From Halomonas getboli (GTDB lineage: Bacteria > Pseudomonadota > Gammaproteobacteria > Pseudomonadales > Halomonadaceae), in contig NZ_JALMEW010000005.1 in the NCBI RefSeq assembly GCF_023094245.1, positions 310,001 through 374,000 of the forward strand: a stretch of DNA of 64,000 nt, in the 5' to 3' direction. The notes under the pieces were generated by a model. The model ran no database searches. It saw only the letters and a program-made list of their open reading frames with translations, and had not been told where the DNA came from. Every line of letters starts with the position of its first letter. The stretch's first letter is position 1. The position numbers and the translations under genes were made by a program. Of this stretch, positions 17,705 through 28,120 are shown piece after piece.

Positions 17705-18820
17705 ATGACAATGAACTTCCTCAACCCGGTCAATCCCGTCACCACCCAGACCTGGACCAACGGTCGCCACCAGGTGCGTTGCGTCAAGGTGATCCAGGAG
17801 ACCTGGGATACCCGCACCTTCTGCTTCATGGCCGAACAGCCGGTGATGTTCTTCTTCAAGCCGGGGCAGTTCGTGACCCTGGAGCTGGAGATCGACGGCG
17901 AGCAGGTGATGCGTTCCTACACCATCTCCAGCTCCCCGTCGGTGCCCTACAGCTTTTCGATCACCGTCAAGCGCATGCCGGGCGGCGTGGTCTCCAACTG
18001 GCTGCACGACAACCTCAAGGTCAACGACGAGCTGGCCGTGCACGGCCCGGTCGGCAACTTCAACATCATCGACTATCCGGCCGACAAGTACCTGATGCTG
18101 TCCGGCGGCGTGGGCATCACCCCGCTGATGTCGATGGTGCGCTGGCTGTTCGACACCAATGCCGCGGTGGACCTGCAGTTCGTGCACAGCTCGCGTACGC
18201 CCCGCGACATCATCTTTCACCGCGAGCTGGAGCACATCTTCTCGCGGATTCCCGAGTTCAAGCTGCATATCGTCTGTGAGCGCAGCGACGAGCTGGGCGA
18301 GGCCTGGGCCGGTTTCCGCGGCTATCTGAGCCAGGCGATGCTGGAGCTGATGGCGCCCGACTTCATGGAGCGCGAGATCTTCTGCTGCGGCCCGACGCCC
18401 TACATGAACGCGGTCAAGCGTCTGCTGCAGGACAACGGCTTCGACATGAGCCGCTACCACGAGGAGGCCTTCGGCGCCACGCCGCAGGACGTGCAGGAAG
18501 AAGTCATCGAGAACGTCGAGCAGGCCGAGGCCGAGGCCGAGGAGCTCGACGTCTCCGACATGCTCAGCGTCGAGTTCAGCAGCACCGGCAAGAGCGTGCG
18601 CATCCAGCCCACCGAGACCGTGCACACCGCCGCCGCCAAGCTGGGCCTGCATATCCCGAAGGCCTGTGGTATGGGGATCTGCGGCACCTGCCGAGTGGCC
18701 GTGACCGAGGGCGAGGTCGAGATGGAGCACAACGGCGGCATCACCGACGAGGATGTCGCCGAGGGCTACATCCTGTCGTGCTGCAGCACGCCCAAGACCA
18801 ACCTGGTCGTGGACTACTGA
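17705..18820 (+). CDS. gbcB: Glycine betaine monooxygenase, reductase component
   Basis: The 371-residue reductase passes electrons from NAD(P)H to GbcA. In order it has an FAD-binding domain (about 20-125, with RSYTISSSPSVPYSFSITVK), an NAD-binding domain (about 130-260, with LSGGVGITPLMSM and CCGPTPYM), and a C-terminal plant-type 2Fe-2S ferredoxin domain (about 290-371). In the last, CGMGICGTC supplies three ligands and the SCC near the C-terminus the fourth. ATG codons at 17705 and 17711 are both possible. The final 139 bp of the gene are the first unit of a tandem array that continues downstream; the gene itself is complete. Confidence 0.94.
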   Translation: MTMNFLNPVNPVTTQTWTNGRHQVRCVKVIQETWDTRTFCFMAEQPVMFFFKPGQFVTLELEIDGEQVMRSYTISSSPSVPYSFSITVKRMPGGVVSNWLHDNLKVNDELAVHGPVGNFNIIDYPADKYLMLSGGVGITPLMSMVRWLFDTNAAVDLQFVHSSRTPRDIIFHRELEHIFSRIPEFKLHIVCERSDELGEAWAGFRGYLSQAMLELMAPDFMEREIFCCGPTPYMNAVKRLLQDNGFDMSRYHEEAFGATPQDVQEEVIENVEQAEAEAEELDVSDMLSVEFSSTGKSVRIQPTETVHTAAAKLGLHIPKACGMGICGTCRVAVTEGEVEMEHNGGITDEDVAEGYILSCCSTPKTNLVVDY

Positions 18821-18859
18821 GGCGGATGCTTCGCGCTCAAGCCGAAGCGGCATGGCGGC

Positions 18860-19015
18860 ATGGGACTCTTTCCTGACGGCACCTGCCGAGTGGCCGTGAT
18901 CGAGGGCGAGGTCGAGATGGAGCACAACGTCGGCATCACCGACGAGGACGTCGCCGAAGGCTACATCCTGTCGTGCTGCAGTACGCCCAAGACCAACCTG
19001 GTCGTGGACTACTGA
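18860..19015 (+). pseudogene. First extra copy of the gbcB ferredoxin tail (51 codons)
   Basis: An ATG at 18860 opens a frame, MGLFPDGTCRVAVIEGEVEM and onward, ending in the same TNLVVDY and TGA as gbcB. It has only the last two of the four 2Fe-2S ligand cysteines, so it cannot form a normal cluster by itself. No convincing ribosome-binding site is visible. The frame is also continuous with gbcB except for the gbcB TGA. Most likely a duplication by-product; translation is unproven. Confidence 0.6.
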
Positions 19016-19055
19016 GGCGGGTATTGCGAGCTCAAGTCAGAAAGGGCATGGCGGT

Positions 19056-19205
19056 ATGGGACTCTTTCCTGACGGCACCTGCCGCGTGGCCGTGATCGAG
19101 GTCGAGATGGAGCACAACGGCGGCATCACCGACGAGGACGTCGCCGAGGGCTACATCCTGTCGTGCTGCAGCACGCCCAAGACCAACCGGGTCGTGGACT
19201 ACTGA
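19056..19205 (+). pseudogene. Second extra copy of the gbcB ferredoxin tail (49 codons)
   Basis: An ATG at 19056 starts the same MGLFPDGTCRVAVIE sequence, then lacks two residues (GE) through an in-frame 6-bp deletion and carries Leu to Arg near the end. It ends with VVDY and TGA. A purine-rich AGAAAGGG lies about 10 bases upstream and could act as a weak ribosome-binding site. It is not in frame with the preceding copy. Function is doubtful. Confidence 0.55.
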
Positions 19206-19236
19206 GACCGTCGCGGACCGGCATGTCGCAGACGCG

Positions 19237-19266
19237 AAGCGCCCCGGGCCATGGCCCGGGGCGCTT
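19237..19266 (+). terminator. Terminator after the gbcB array
   Basis: AAGCGCCCCGGGCC / GGCCCGGGGCGCTT forms a 14-bp perfect stem around AT and could serve gbcB and the converging HlyD-family gene. Confidence 0.75.
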
Positions 19267-19292
19267 GCGTTTGGGGGCTCTCGTGCCTGACC

Positions 19293-20492
19293 TCAACGCT
19301 CGACGATGGCGCTGCCGTCGCTGACCCGCTCGCCGGGGTAGCGGATCACCCGTTGGCCCGCTTCCAGGCCGTCACGGATCTCCACCGCCAGGTCGCTGCG
19401 CGCGCCGATCGTCACCGGCCGGCGCCGTGCCTCGCCGTCCTCGGCGACGAACACCGCCCAGCCGTCGCCGTCGCGGAACAGCGCGCCGAGCGGCACCTGC
19501 AGCACTTCGCCCTGGAACAGCAAGATGCCGACGTCGACCCGATAGTCGTGGCCGAGACGCTCCCAGTGGGCCGGCGGGGCGTCGAGGTCGAGCACCACGT
19601 CGACCCGCTGCTCCTCGATGCCCAGCGCCGAGACCTGGGTCACGCCCAGCGGCTCGATGCGGCGCACCGTGGCTTCAAGCTCGGGGCCGCCCCAGCCGCT
19701 GATGATCGCCGCCTGGCCGGGCGAGACGCGCACCGCGTCCTCGGAGAGCAGGTCGACCACCACCTCCAGATCGGCGGGGTCACCGATCTCCATCAGCGGC
19801 GTGCCGGCGGCGATGATGCCGGCGCTGCGTCGCAGCACGCGCAGCACCACGCCGTGGGTCGGCGAGGTGACGGTCAGGCACTCGCAGGCGGCCTGACGGG
19901 CCTCGAGCTCCAGCGGCGAGAGCAGCTGGGCGGCGGCCCGCTCCAGCTCGTGTTCGCGTACCGCCAGCGCGGCCTCGCTGCGCTCGAGGTCGGCGGCTGC
20001 CACGCGAAAGGCCCGTTCGGCGTCTTCCAGGGCCCGGCGGGCCAGACTCTGTTCCTCGGCCAGGCGTCTCGCCCGGGAAAGCTCCTGGCGGGCGAAGGCC
20101 AGATCGGCGGCGGCCCGCTCGCGTTCGGCCGCCGCCAGGTCCCGAGCCGAGCGCGCCGCCGCCAGCTCGGCGCGCTGCTCGGCCAGACGACGCGCGTCGA
20201 GCAGCGCCGGCGGGGCCGTGTCGATGGTGGCCAGCACCGTGCGATCGGCCTCGACCGGGTCGCCGGCGTCGACGTCGATGCGCCGCAGCCGGCCGGCCAC
20301 CGGTGCATCCAGGGTGAACACCTCGCGCACCCGGGTCATGCCTTCCTCATCGACGGTAACGCGCAGCGGTGTGACCTCGGCGACGGCGAGATCCACCGGC
20401 ACCGGCTGCGGGCGCAGGGCATAGCCGATGCCGGCGGCCAGCAGTGCCAGCAGCCCTCCCCACAGCAGTCCTCGGCGTCCCTTCACGTGCAT
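19293..20492 (-). CDS. HlyD/MacA-type periplasmic adaptor of an ABC export system
   Basis: The 399-residue protein has one N-terminal membrane anchor (GLLWGGLLALLAAGIGYAL) followed by an adaptor layout: lipoyl-like half (FTLDAPVAGRLRRIDVDAGD), a long Ala/Arg/Glu-rich coiled-coil hairpin at about 95-195, the second lipoyl half (LTVTSPTHGVVLRVLRRSAG), and beta-barrel domains. Such adaptors link an inner-membrane transporter to an outer-membrane channel. It lies 4 bases from the permease gene in the same direction and with the ATPase forms a three-gene minus-strand operon. No outer-membrane channel gene is present nearby. The cargo is unknown. Confidence 0.87.
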   Translation of the reverse strand: MHVKGRRGLLWGGLLALLAAGIGYALRPQPVPVDLAVAEVTPLRVTVDEEGMTRVREVFTLDAPVAGRLRRIDVDAGDPVEADRTVLATIDTAPPALLDARRLAEQRAELAAARSARDLAAAERERAAADLAFARQELSRARRLAEEQSLARRALEDAERAFRVAAADLERSEAALAVREHELERAAAQLLSPLELEARQAACECLTVTSPTHGVVLRVLRRSAGIIAAGTPLMEIGDPADLEVVVDLLSEDAVRVSPGQAAIISGWGGPELEATVRRIEPLGVTQVSALGIEEQRVDVVLDLDAPPAHWERLGHDYRVDVGILLFQGEVLQVPLGALFRDGDGWAVFVAEDGEARRRPVTIGARSDLAVEIRDGLEAGQRVIRYPGERVSDGSAIVER

Positions 20493-20496
20493 GGCG

Positions 20497-22860
20497 TCAC
20501 TCCCGGGTCTTGAGCACCGCGATCAGGTCCAGGCGGTCGAGTCGGCGGCGTACTACTGCGGCACAGGCGCCGGCGGTCGCCAGGGTGATCAGCGCCGCCC
20601 GGGCGTAGGTGGCGTCGGTGATCACCAGCGGCACCCGGAACAGCTCGGTGGCGAAGGCGCTGGACAGGTACCAGGCCAGGGCGAAGCCGAGCAGACAGCC
20701 CAGCGGGATCGCCAGCCAGGTCAGCAGCCCCACCTCGCCGAGCAGGATGTAGGAGATCTCCCAGCGGCTGAAGCCGAGCACCCGCAGGGTGGCGAGCTCC
20801 CGGGCGCGCTCGGCCAGGGCGATGCGAATCGCATTGTAGGTTACGCCCACCGAGAGCACCGCGGCGAAGCCAACGAAGAAGCCGACGAAGATGAACAGGG
20901 TCTGGCCCAGTGTGGCGTGGAAGGTGTCGATGGCGGCCTGGCGAAACTGCACGCCGGAGACGGCCGGCAGGGTCTTGAGCTCGGCGAGCAGCTCGGCGCG
21001 ACGGGTCGGATCGACGACGACCTGGGCGCCGCGCATCACCCGGCCGTCGCCCATGCGACGGTTGAGCGCATCGAGTGCCAGGTAGGCGGGCTTGCCGACA
21101 TCGGTGTCGAACAGCCGTACCACCGGCAGCGCGAGCCGCGGACGCCGGCCTTCCAGCACCTCGACGATCAGCACGTCGCCGGCGGCCACCTCGAGCATCC
21201 CGGCCAGCTGGCGCGAGACCAGCAGGCCGTCCGGCGGCACCGGCACGGGGCGGCCCTCGGCGTCGGCCACCGGGCTCAGCACGGCGTCGAGGGACAGGCC
21301 GGTGATGGCCTCGCGCTCGCTCAGATGGCCGTGGTGCAGCCGTGCCGGCACGGCCCGCAGCGGCTCGGCCGCCAGCACCCCGGGCAGCCGCTCCACGCCG
21401 GCCAGTTCGCCCAGCGGCGTCAGGTCGTGGAAGGCCAGGGTGGCATCCTGGTGCTGGCCCTGGACGAAGACGCTGTCGACCAGCGAGTCGACGGCATCGA
21501 GCCACTGCAGCGCCATCACCAGCACCGCCACCGACATGGCCAGGCCGGCGCTTGCCAGCAGCGCGCGCAGCGGCCAGCGCAGCAGGCGGCGGGCGATCAT
21601 GCGCGTGGGCTCGTCGAGGTGGCGTGCCAGCGCCGAGCGCGACAGCCGGCTGCGCCGATAGATCGGCGGCGAGGGCGGCAGCATGGCCTCGGCCGGGGGC
21701 AGGGCGGCGGCGCGGCGCACCGCCCACAGGGCGCCGGCCAGCGCCGCGCCGAGACTGACCAGCGTGGCCAGCAGAAAGCTCTCGGGCCCGGGGCGGTAGA
21801 GCAGGAAGGGGAAACGGTAGAACTCGGCGTACAGCCGGGTGTTCCAGTGCCCCAGCCAGGCGCCGATCAGGGCGCCGATGACCACGCCGAGTCCGCCGAT
21901 GACCAGCACCAGCTTGACGTAGTGCCAGGCGATGGCCAGCCGCGAGTAGCCGAAGGCCTTGAGCAGGCCGATCTCGCGGCGCTCGGTGTCGATCATGCGG
22001 CCCATCACCAGATGGGTGAGGAAGGCCGAGACCGCCAGGAACACGCTCGGCAGCAGGTGGGCCATGTTCTTCTGCTGGGCGATCTCGTTCTGCAGGAACC
22101 AGTTCGAGACCTGATCGGCGCGGGGGTAGGCGCCGGTGCCGCCGTAGGGCGCGAGTCGGGCATCCAGGCGCGCGACCACGTCGCGGGCGTCGGCGCCGGC
22201 CGTGAGCGTCAGGCTGACGGCGTTGAAGGCGCCGTCGAGGTCGAAGACGGCGGCCAGGGCCTCGCGCCCCAGCCACAGCACGCCGAAGCGGGCGTCGTCG
22301 GGCATCAGTCCGCCGGGGGCGATGGCGTAGACGAACTCGGGGCTGAGCGCCGTGCCGACGACCTGGAGCGTGCGGCGCCGGCCGCGCAGCACGGCGTCGA
22401 AGCGGTCGCCGGGCTCGAGCCCATGGGCCTCGGCGAAGGCCTCGCCGATCACCGTCTCGTCCGGCCGGTCGGGATCGGCCAGGCGTCCGCTGCGCAGCGT
22501 CAGGGCGTTCATCGCGTCGGCGCCGTGGGCGGGCAGCGAGACCAGCCGGCCGACCACCGGTTCGGCGAAGTTCGGCAGGTCGAGCAGCGCACCCTCGAGG
22601 ATGCGCGTCGACACGCGCTGCACGCCGGGGATCTCGGCCAGCTCGCGGCTCAGGGCCTCCGGCGCCCGGGTGACCTCGGCGAACACCTCGCCGAAGCGCG
22701 AGCGCTCGTAGTAGGCGACCGTGGTCTCCTCGAGGGCCTCGATGGTGGTCAGCGCCATGATCAGCAGGGCGTTGCCCGAGGCGATCACCAGCGCGATGGC
22801 GAGCACCTGGGCGCGCAGGCGCCACAGTTCGCGCAGCAGCTTGCGGTCGAGGCTGGTCAT
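20497..22860 (-). CDS. ABC transporter permease with two FtsX domains
   Basis: The 787-residue membrane protein has an N-terminal segment ([19 protein letters not shown]), a large periplasmic region, and two FtsX-type membrane blocks (about 265-375 and 660-780) with [20 protein letters not shown] and [17 protein letters not shown]. The size and duplicated FtsX layout resemble YbbP-like permeases that work with LolD/MacB-type ATPases. It is 16 bases downstream of the ATPase gene and 4 bases upstream of the adaptor gene. These systems extract lipids, lipoproteins or small molecules from the inner membrane; the substrate cannot be inferred here. Confidence 0.88.
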   Translation of the reverse strand: MTSLDRKLLRELWRLRAQVLAIALVIASGNALLIMALTTIEALEETTVAYYERSRFGEVFAEVTRAPEALSRELAEIPGVQRVSTRILEGALLDLPNFAEPVVGRLVSLPAHGADAMNALTLRSGRLADPDRPDETVIGEAFAEAHGLEPGDRFDAVLRGRRRTLQVVGTALSPEFVYAIAPGGLMPDDARFGVLWLGREALAAVFDLDGAFNAVSLTLTAGADARDVVARLDARLAPYGGTGAYPRADQVSNWFLQNEIAQQKNMAHLLPSVFLAVSAFLTHLVMGRMIDTERREIGLLKAFGYSRLAIAWHYVKLVLVIGGLGVVIGALIGAWLGHWNTRLYAEFYRFPFLLYRPGPESFLLATLVSLGAALAGALWAVRRAAALPPAEAMLPPSPPIYRRSRLSRSALARHLDEPTRMIARRLLRWPLRALLASAGLAMSVAVLVMALQWLDAVDSLVDSVFVQGQHQDATLAFHDLTPLGELAGVERLPGVLAAEPLRAVPARLHHGHLSEREAITGLSLDAVLSPVADAEGRPVPVPPDGLLVSRQLAGMLEVAAGDVLIVEVLEGRRPRLALPVVRLFDTDVGKPAYLALDALNRRMGDGRVMRGAQVVVDPTRRAELLAELKTLPAVSGVQFRQAAIDTFHATLGQTLFIFVGFFVGFAAVLSVGVTYNAIRIALAERARELATLRVLGFSRWEISYILLGEVGLLTWLAIPLGCLLGFALAWYLSSAFATELFRVPLVITDATYARAALITLATAGACAAVVRRRLDRLDLIAVLKTRE

Positions 22861-22876
22861 GGGGTATCCCGCCGGC

Positions 22877-23608
<732 letters not shown>

Positions 23609-23752
23609 TCCAGGGCTCCCTGCATGGGCGGTCGTCGTGACCTCTACCGGGAGTATAGCGAGCCGGCTCCGGCGCGCCGCGCCGCGTTGCGCCGCGCCGC
23701 GCCGTGCCGGACACTGGTAGGCCTGCCGTCGAGAGCGAAGAGTCCCCATCCC

Positions 23753-24793
23753 ATGCGTCATTCCCACGACAACGAGCCCCTGTCCGTCGGCTTCGTGCTG
23801 CTGCGGCGTTTCACCATGATGCCCTTCGCGGCCTTCGTCGACTGCCTGCGTCTGGCCGCCGACGAGGGTGATCGTTCGCGCCAGCTGCGCTGTCACTGGG
23901 TGTTCATGACCAGCGGCGGGCACGATGCCATGTCCAGCTGCGGCGCCGCCATCACGCCCTGCTCGCCGTTCCGCGATCCGAGCGACTTCGACTACATCGT
24001 GGTCATCGGCGGCGTGCAGGACGAGCACGACGCGGTGGACGAGGCGGCGCTCCATTACTTGCAGGGCGTGGCCGAGGCCGGCGTGCCGCTGGTGGGGGTA
24101 TGCACCGGCGTCTTCGCGCTGATTCAGGCGGAACTGATGAACGGGCGACGCTGCTGCGTCAGCTGGTACCACCACGGCGACCTGACCCATCGCTTCCCCG
24201 ACATCGAGCCGGTGGCGGATCGGCTGTTCATCGACGACGGCGACCGGCTGACCTGCGCCGGCGGCATCGCCTCGGCCGACCTGGCGGCCTATCTGGTGGA
24301 GCGCCATCTGGGCAAGGCCTGGGCGATGAAGAGCCTGCACATCATGCTGATCGACGAGGCGCGCCGCGGCGAGCATCCCCAGCCCCAGCCGGTGGTGTTC
24401 GACAAGGTGGAAGATCGCCTGGTGCGCCGCGCCATCACCATCATCGAGCAGCACCTGGGCGAGGCGATCACGGTGGACGAGCTGGCGCGGCGGGTGGGCT
24501 CGTCGCGGCGCAACATCGAGCGCAAGTTCCGCGAGGAACTGGGCATCGGGCCGCAGAAGTTCGCCCGCGACCTGCGCCTGCGCTATGGCCTGTGGCTGTT
24601 GCATTACACCGCCAAGAGCGTCACCGAGATCGGCGAGCGCTGCGGCTTTGCCGATACCGCCCACTTTTCGCGCCACTTCCGGGAGGCCTTCGGCGACACG
24701 CCCACCGCCCTGCGCAAGGCCGCCCTGCGCGGCGAGACGCCGGTGGATCCGTTCTTCCTGCATATCGCCTCCCGCGAGGGGGCGGGGGGGTAG
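23753..24793 (+). CDS. GlxA/AraC-family activator, SouR-like (sarcosine catabolism)
   Basis: The 346-residue regulator has an N-terminal DJ-1/PfpI domain ([20 protein letters not shown] near 12, elbow [14 protein letters not shown] near 118) and a C-terminal AraC-type domain ([33 protein letters not shown]). It differs clearly from the GbdR-like protein in this window. Its place directly upstream of glyA-soxBDAG matches the role of Pseudomonas SouR, which activates sarcosine-use genes. Assignment rests on family plus context. It has its own terminator, so it is not cotranscribed with glyA. Confidence 0.72.
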   Translation: MRHSHDNEPLSVGFVLLRRFTMMPFAAFVDCLRLAADEGDRSRQLRCHWVFMTSGGHDAMSSCGAAITPCSPFRDPSDFDYIVVIGGVQDEHDAVDEAALHYLQGVAEAGVPLVGVCTGVFALIQAELMNGRRCCVSWYHHGDLTHRFPDIEPVADRLFIDDGDRLTCAGGIASADLAAYLVERHLGKAWAMKSLHIMLIDEARRGEHPQPQPVVFDKVEDRLVRRAITIIEQHLGEAITVDELARRVGSSRRNIERKFREELGIGPQKFARDLRLRYGLWLLHYTAKSVTEIGERCGFADTAHFSRHFREAFGDTPTALRKAALRGETPVDPFFLHIASREGAGG

Positions 24794-24864
24794 ACGCTTT
24801 CGCGCCGATGGCGCCGTCTCGTGCCAGGCGCGTGTCGCCGGCGAGACATGCACGGCACGGTATC

Positions 24865-24892
24865 GGGGGCCGGCGCGGCAGCGCCGGCCCCC
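24865..24892 (+). terminator. Terminator after the SouR-like gene
   Basis: GGGGGCCGGCGC / GCGCCGGCCCCC is a 12-bp perfect stem with a GGCA loop. Confidence 0.75.
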
Positions 24893-25152
24893 TCGCGTTG
24901 TGAATGAATAAATACAAAAACTGCGTGAAAAATTAGTTCTTATAAATCATGTGTTTATTATTTTTGGCGGGAATGTGTCAGTAAATTTGTCGCATATGTT
25001 CAATCTTTGGATCCGCGGCTTGGCTATCAATGTCCCCAAGGTGAAACGCGCGAGAGCCCGGTGTCTCGTTCGACGACGACGGTGTCGTTTTCAGAATGCC
25101 GCGATCGCCACCATTCCTTAACGTTGTGACGCTAACCCGAGGGTGCTGACAA
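24893..25152 (+). promoter_or_regulatory. AT-rich promoter region of the glyA-sox operon
   Basis: The stretch from about 24900 to 25010 is strikingly AT-rich in a genome of about 66% GC (for example TTATAAATCATGTGTTTATT). No gene is supported. A TATAAA at about 24939 could be a -10 element, but no good -35 is seen, which suits an activator-dependent promoter. The leader to glyA shows no recognisable glycine riboswitch. Confidence 0.5.
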
Positions 25153-26451
25153 ATGAATGACAACAATCTGACCATGACCGATCCCCAGATCGCGGCCGCC
25201 ATCGGCGACGAGGTGGCGCGCCAGGAAGCCCACATCGAGCTGATCGCCTCCGAGAACTACGCCAGCCCCCAGGTGATGGCGGCTCAGGGCAGCCAGCTGA
25301 CCAACAAGTACGCCGAAGGCTATCCCGGCAAGCGCTACTACGGCGGCTGCGAGCACGTCGATGTGGTCGAGCAGCTGGCCATCGAGCGCGCCTGCGCGCT
25401 GTTCGGCGCCGACTACGCCAACGTCCAGCCGCACTCCGGCGCCCAGGCCAACGCCGCGGCCTTCATGGCCATGGTCGCTCCGGGTGACACCGTGCTGGGC
25501 ATGAGCCTGGCCCACGGCGGCCACCTGACCCACGGCGCCGCGCCGAACTTCTCCGGCAAGCACTACAATGCCGTGCAGTACGGCCTGAACCCGGAGACCG
25601 GCGAGATCGACTACGAGGAAGTCGAGCGCCTGGCCCACGAGCACAAGCCGAAGCTGATCATCGCCGGCTTCTCGGCCTACTCGCGCGTCGTCAACTGGCG
25701 TCGTTTCCGCGACATCGCCGACGCCGTGGGCGCCTGGCTGCTGGTCGACATGGCCCACGTCGCCGGTCTGGTCGCCGCCGGCCACTATCCGAGCCCGCTG
25801 CCCCACGCCCACGTGGTGACCACCACCACTCACAAGACCCTGCGCGGTCCGCGTGGCGGCCTGATTCTCTCCGCCAGCGGCGACGAGGCGCTGTACAAGA
25901 AGCTCAACGGCGCGGTCTTCCCGGGCCAGCAGGGCGGCCCGCTGATGCACGTCATCGCCGCCAAGGCCGTGGCCTTCCGCGAGGCCATGAGCCAGGACTT
26001 CGTGCGCTATCAGGCCCAGGTCATCGACAACGCCCAGGCCATGGCCGGCGTGTTCCTCGACCGCGGCTTCGAGGTCGTCTCCGGCGGCACCGACGATCAC
26101 CTGTTCCTGGTCTCGCTGATCAAGCAGGGCGTGACCGGCAAGGACGCGGACGCCGCCCTGGGCCGTTCGCACATCACCGTCAACAAGAACGCCGTGCCCA
26201 ACGATCCGCAGAGCCCGTTCGTCACCTCCGGCCTGCGCCTCGGCACCCCGGCGGTGACCACCCGCGGCTTCAACCAGGCCGACTGCGAGACCCTGGCCGG
26301 CTGGATCTGCGACATCCTCGACGTGCTGGAGAAGCAGGAAGACACCTCCGCCATCGAGGCAGAAGTCCGCGGCAAGGTGGCCGAGCTGTGTGCCCGCCAT
26401 CCCGTGTATGCCAAGGCCGCGGTCGAGTCCGCCGATACCGCCACCGCGTGA
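25153..26451 (+). CDS. glyA: Serine hydroxymethyltransferase (sox-linked)
   Basis: The 432-residue PLP enzyme interconverts glycine and serine using 5,10-methylene-tetrahydrofolate. The PLP lysine is K228 in [14 protein letters not shown], and other family blocks are [22 protein letters not shown] and [11 protein letters not shown]. As the first gene of glyA-soxBDAG it uses both products of sarcosine oxidation, glycine and the methylene-folate formed by SoxA, to make serine. This is probably a pathway-specific copy; whether a second glyA exists elsewhere cannot be seen here. Confidence 0.95.
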   Translation: MNDNNLTMTDPQIAAAIGDEVARQEAHIELIASENYASPQVMAAQGSQLTNKYAEGYPGKRYYGGCEHVDVVEQLAIERACALFGADYANVQPHSGAQANAAAFMAMVAPGDTVLGMSLAHGGHLTHGAAPNFSGKHYNAVQYGLNPETGEIDYEEVERLAHEHKPKLIIAGFSAYSRVVNWRRFRDIADAVGAWLLVDMAHVAGLVAAGHYPSPLPHAHVVTTTTHKTLRGPRGGLILSASGDEALYKKLNGAVFPGQQGGPLMHVIAAKAVAFREAMSQDFVRYQAQVIDNAQAMAGVFLDRGFEVVSGGTDDHLFLVSLIKQGVTGKDADAALGRSHITVNKNAVPNDPQSPFVTSGLRLGTPAVTTRGFNQADCETLAGWICDILDVLEKQEDTSAIEAEVRGKVAELCARHPVYAKAAVESADTATA

Positions 26452-26458
26452 GCCCGTT

Positions 26459-26480
26459 CCCCGCCGGTGAACCGGCGGGG
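26459..26480 (+). other. Perfect hairpin between glyA and soxB
   Basis: CCCCGCCGGT / ACCGGCGGGG has a 10-bp stem and a two-base centre, and ends just before the soxB ribosome-binding site TTGAGGAG. There is no T tract, so it is more likely an attenuating or mRNA-stabilising structure than a full terminator. Confidence 0.5.
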
Positions 26481-26500
26481 CCCTTGAGGAGTAGACCCCT

Positions 26501-27751
26501 ATGCAACGTTATTCAGGTTTCGGGCTGGTCAAGCACGCGCTGAGCCACCACGAGAACTGGCAACGCCAGTGGCGCAACCCGACGCCCAAGAAATCCTACG
26601 ATGTCATCATCGTCGGCGGCGGCGGACACGGGCTGGCCACGGCCTATTACCTGGCCAAGCAGCACGGCATCACCAATGTCGCCGTGATCGAGAAGGGCTG
26701 GCTGGGCGGCGGCAACACCGCGCGTAACACCACCATCGTGCGTTCCAACTATCTGTGGGACGAGGCGGCGGCGCTCTACGAGCATTCCATGAAGCTGTGG
26801 GAAGGCCTGTCCCAGGACCTCAACTACAACGTCATGTTCTCCCAGCGCGGCGTGCTCAACCTGGGCCACACCCTGCAGGACATGCGCGACATCCAGCGCC
26901 GCGTCAACGCCAACCGCCTGAACGGCGTCGACGGCGAGGTGGTCACCCCGGAGCAGATCAAGGAGATCGAGCCGCTGCTGGACACCTCCAAGCGCGCGCG
27001 CTACCCGATCCTCGGCGCCTCCTGGCAGCCGCGCGGCGGCGTGGCCCGTCACGATGCCGTGGCCTGGGGCTTCGCCCGCGGTGCCGACGCCCTCGGCGTG
27101 GACATCCTGCAGCAGACCGAAGTTACCGGCTTCAAGATCCGCGACGGCCAGATCTTTGGGGTGCACACCAACCGCGGTGACATCGAGGCCAAGACCGTCG
27201 GCTGCGTGACCGCCGGCAACTCCGGCGTGATGGCCAAGATGGCCGGCATCAAGCTGCCGCTGGAATCGCACCCGCTGCAGGCGCTGGTCTCCGAGCCGCT
27301 CAAGCCGGTGCTCAACACCGTGACCATGTCCAACCACGTGCACGGCTACGTCAGCCAGTCGGACAAGGGCGACCTGGTCATCGGCGCCGGCATCGACGGC
27401 TATAACGGCTACGGCCAGCGCGGCAGCTACCCGACCGTCGAGCACACCCTGCAGGCGATCGTCGAGATGTTCCCGATGTTCTCGCGGGTGCGCATGAACC
27501 GTCAGTGGGGCGGCATCGTCGACACCTGCCCGGATGCCTGCCCGATCATCTCCAAGACCAAGGTCAAGGGCCTGTACTTCAACTGCGGTTGGGGCACCGG
27601 CGGCTTCAAGGCCACGCCTGGCTCGGCCAACGTGTTCGCGGCCAGCCTGGCCAAGGGCGAGATGCACCCGATCGCTGCCCCGTTCTCCATCGACCGCTTC
27701 AACACCGGAGCGCTGATCGACGAGCACGGCGCCGCCGGCGTGGCCCACTGA
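26501..27751 (+). CDS. soxB: Heterotetrameric sarcosine oxidase beta subunit
   Basis: The 416-residue flavoprotein subunit carries the FAD motif [20 protein letters not shown] at about residues 34-53. The block [11 protein letters not shown] places His184 where the corynebacterial enzyme has the histidine that binds FMN covalently. The tail [14 protein letters not shown] is typical of the DAO family C-terminal FAD contact. Sarcosine is oxidised to glycine at this subunit's non-covalent FAD. It is followed by soxD, soxA and soxG with very short or negative spacing. Confidence 0.95.
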   Translation: MQRYSGFGLVKHALSHHENWQRQWRNPTPKKSYDVIIVGGGGHGLATAYYLAKQHGITNVAVIEKGWLGGGNTARNTTIVRSNYLWDEAAALYEHSMKLWEGLSQDLNYNVMFSQRGVLNLGHTLQDMRDIQRRVNANRLNGVDGEVVTPEQIKEIEPLLDTSKRARYPILGASWQPRGGVARHDAVAWGFARGADALGVDILQQTEVTGFKIRDGQIFGVHTNRGDIEAKTVGCVTAGNSGVMAKMAGIKLPLESHPLQALVSEPLKPVLNTVTMSNHVHGYVSQSDKGDLVIGAGIDGYNGYGQRGSYPTVEHTLQAIVEMFPMFSRVRMNRQWGGIVDTCPDACPIISKTKVKGLYFNCGWGTGGFKATPGSANVFAASLAKGEMHPIAAPFSIDRFNTGALIDEHGAAGVAH

Positions 27752-27772
27752 TTTCCGCAGAGGAGAGCCGAC

Positions 27773-28120
27773 ATGTTCTATATCCATTGCCCCTACTGCG
27801 GCGAGCACCGCGAGGAAGAGGAATTCCATCCGAAGGGTGAGGCGCACATCGCCCGTCCGGCGGATCCGGAGAACTGCAGCGACGACGAATGGGGCGACTA
27901 CCTGTTCTTCCGCGACAACCCCCGTGGCATCCACCACGAGCTGTGGGTGCACGCCGTCGGTTGCCGCAAGTTCTTCAACATCACGCGCCACACCGTGACC
28001 TACGAGATTCTCGAGACCTACAAGATGGGCGAGCAGCCGACGTACACCGCCGAGCACCCCGAGGGCCGGCCGTCCGCTGAAGCCGACCAGGCATCGCTTC
28101 GTGAAGGAGTCCGCGCATGA
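27773..28120 (+). CDS. soxD: Heterotetrameric sarcosine oxidase delta subunit
   Basis: The 115-residue subunit begins MFYIHCPYCGEHREEEEF, with the CPYC half of a zinc site; further ligand candidates are a His in this region and the Cys in VGCRKFF. The length and the blocks EWGDYLFFRDNPRG and HELWVHAVGCRKFF fit the family. An AGGAGAG site precedes it and its stop overlaps the soxA start (ATGA). Confidence 0.94.
   Translation: MFYIHCPYCGEHREEEEFHPKGEAHIARPADPENCSDDEWGDYLFFRDNPRGIHHELWVHAVGCRKFFNITRHTVTYEILETYKMGEQPTYTAEHPEGRPSAEADQASLREGVRA

Larger units (their letters stand above)
18682..19205 (+). repeat. Tandem array of the gbcB 3' end (2.7 units, 195/196-bp period)
   Basis: Unit A (18682-18876) holds the last 139 bp of gbcB with its TGA plus a 56-bp spacer. 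Unit B (18877-19072) repeats this with five substitutions in the 139-bp coding part. Unit C (19073-19205) is cut at its TGA and has a 6-bp in-frame deletion plus four substitutions relative to A. The spacers of A and B are clearly more divergent than the coding parts. Each unit starts at CGGCACCTGCCG. The terminator at 19237 follows the array. Confidence 0.95.

Noticed and set aside
18860-19205. Two functional small ferredoxins downstream of gbcB
   Set aside because: The copies lack the first two cluster cysteines, so they cannot be normal ferredoxins. They are listed as partial duplicates.
25010-25152. Possible glycine riboswitch upstream of glyA
   Set aside because: Expected because glycine is the substrate, but the conserved glycine-aptamer core motifs were not found in the leader.
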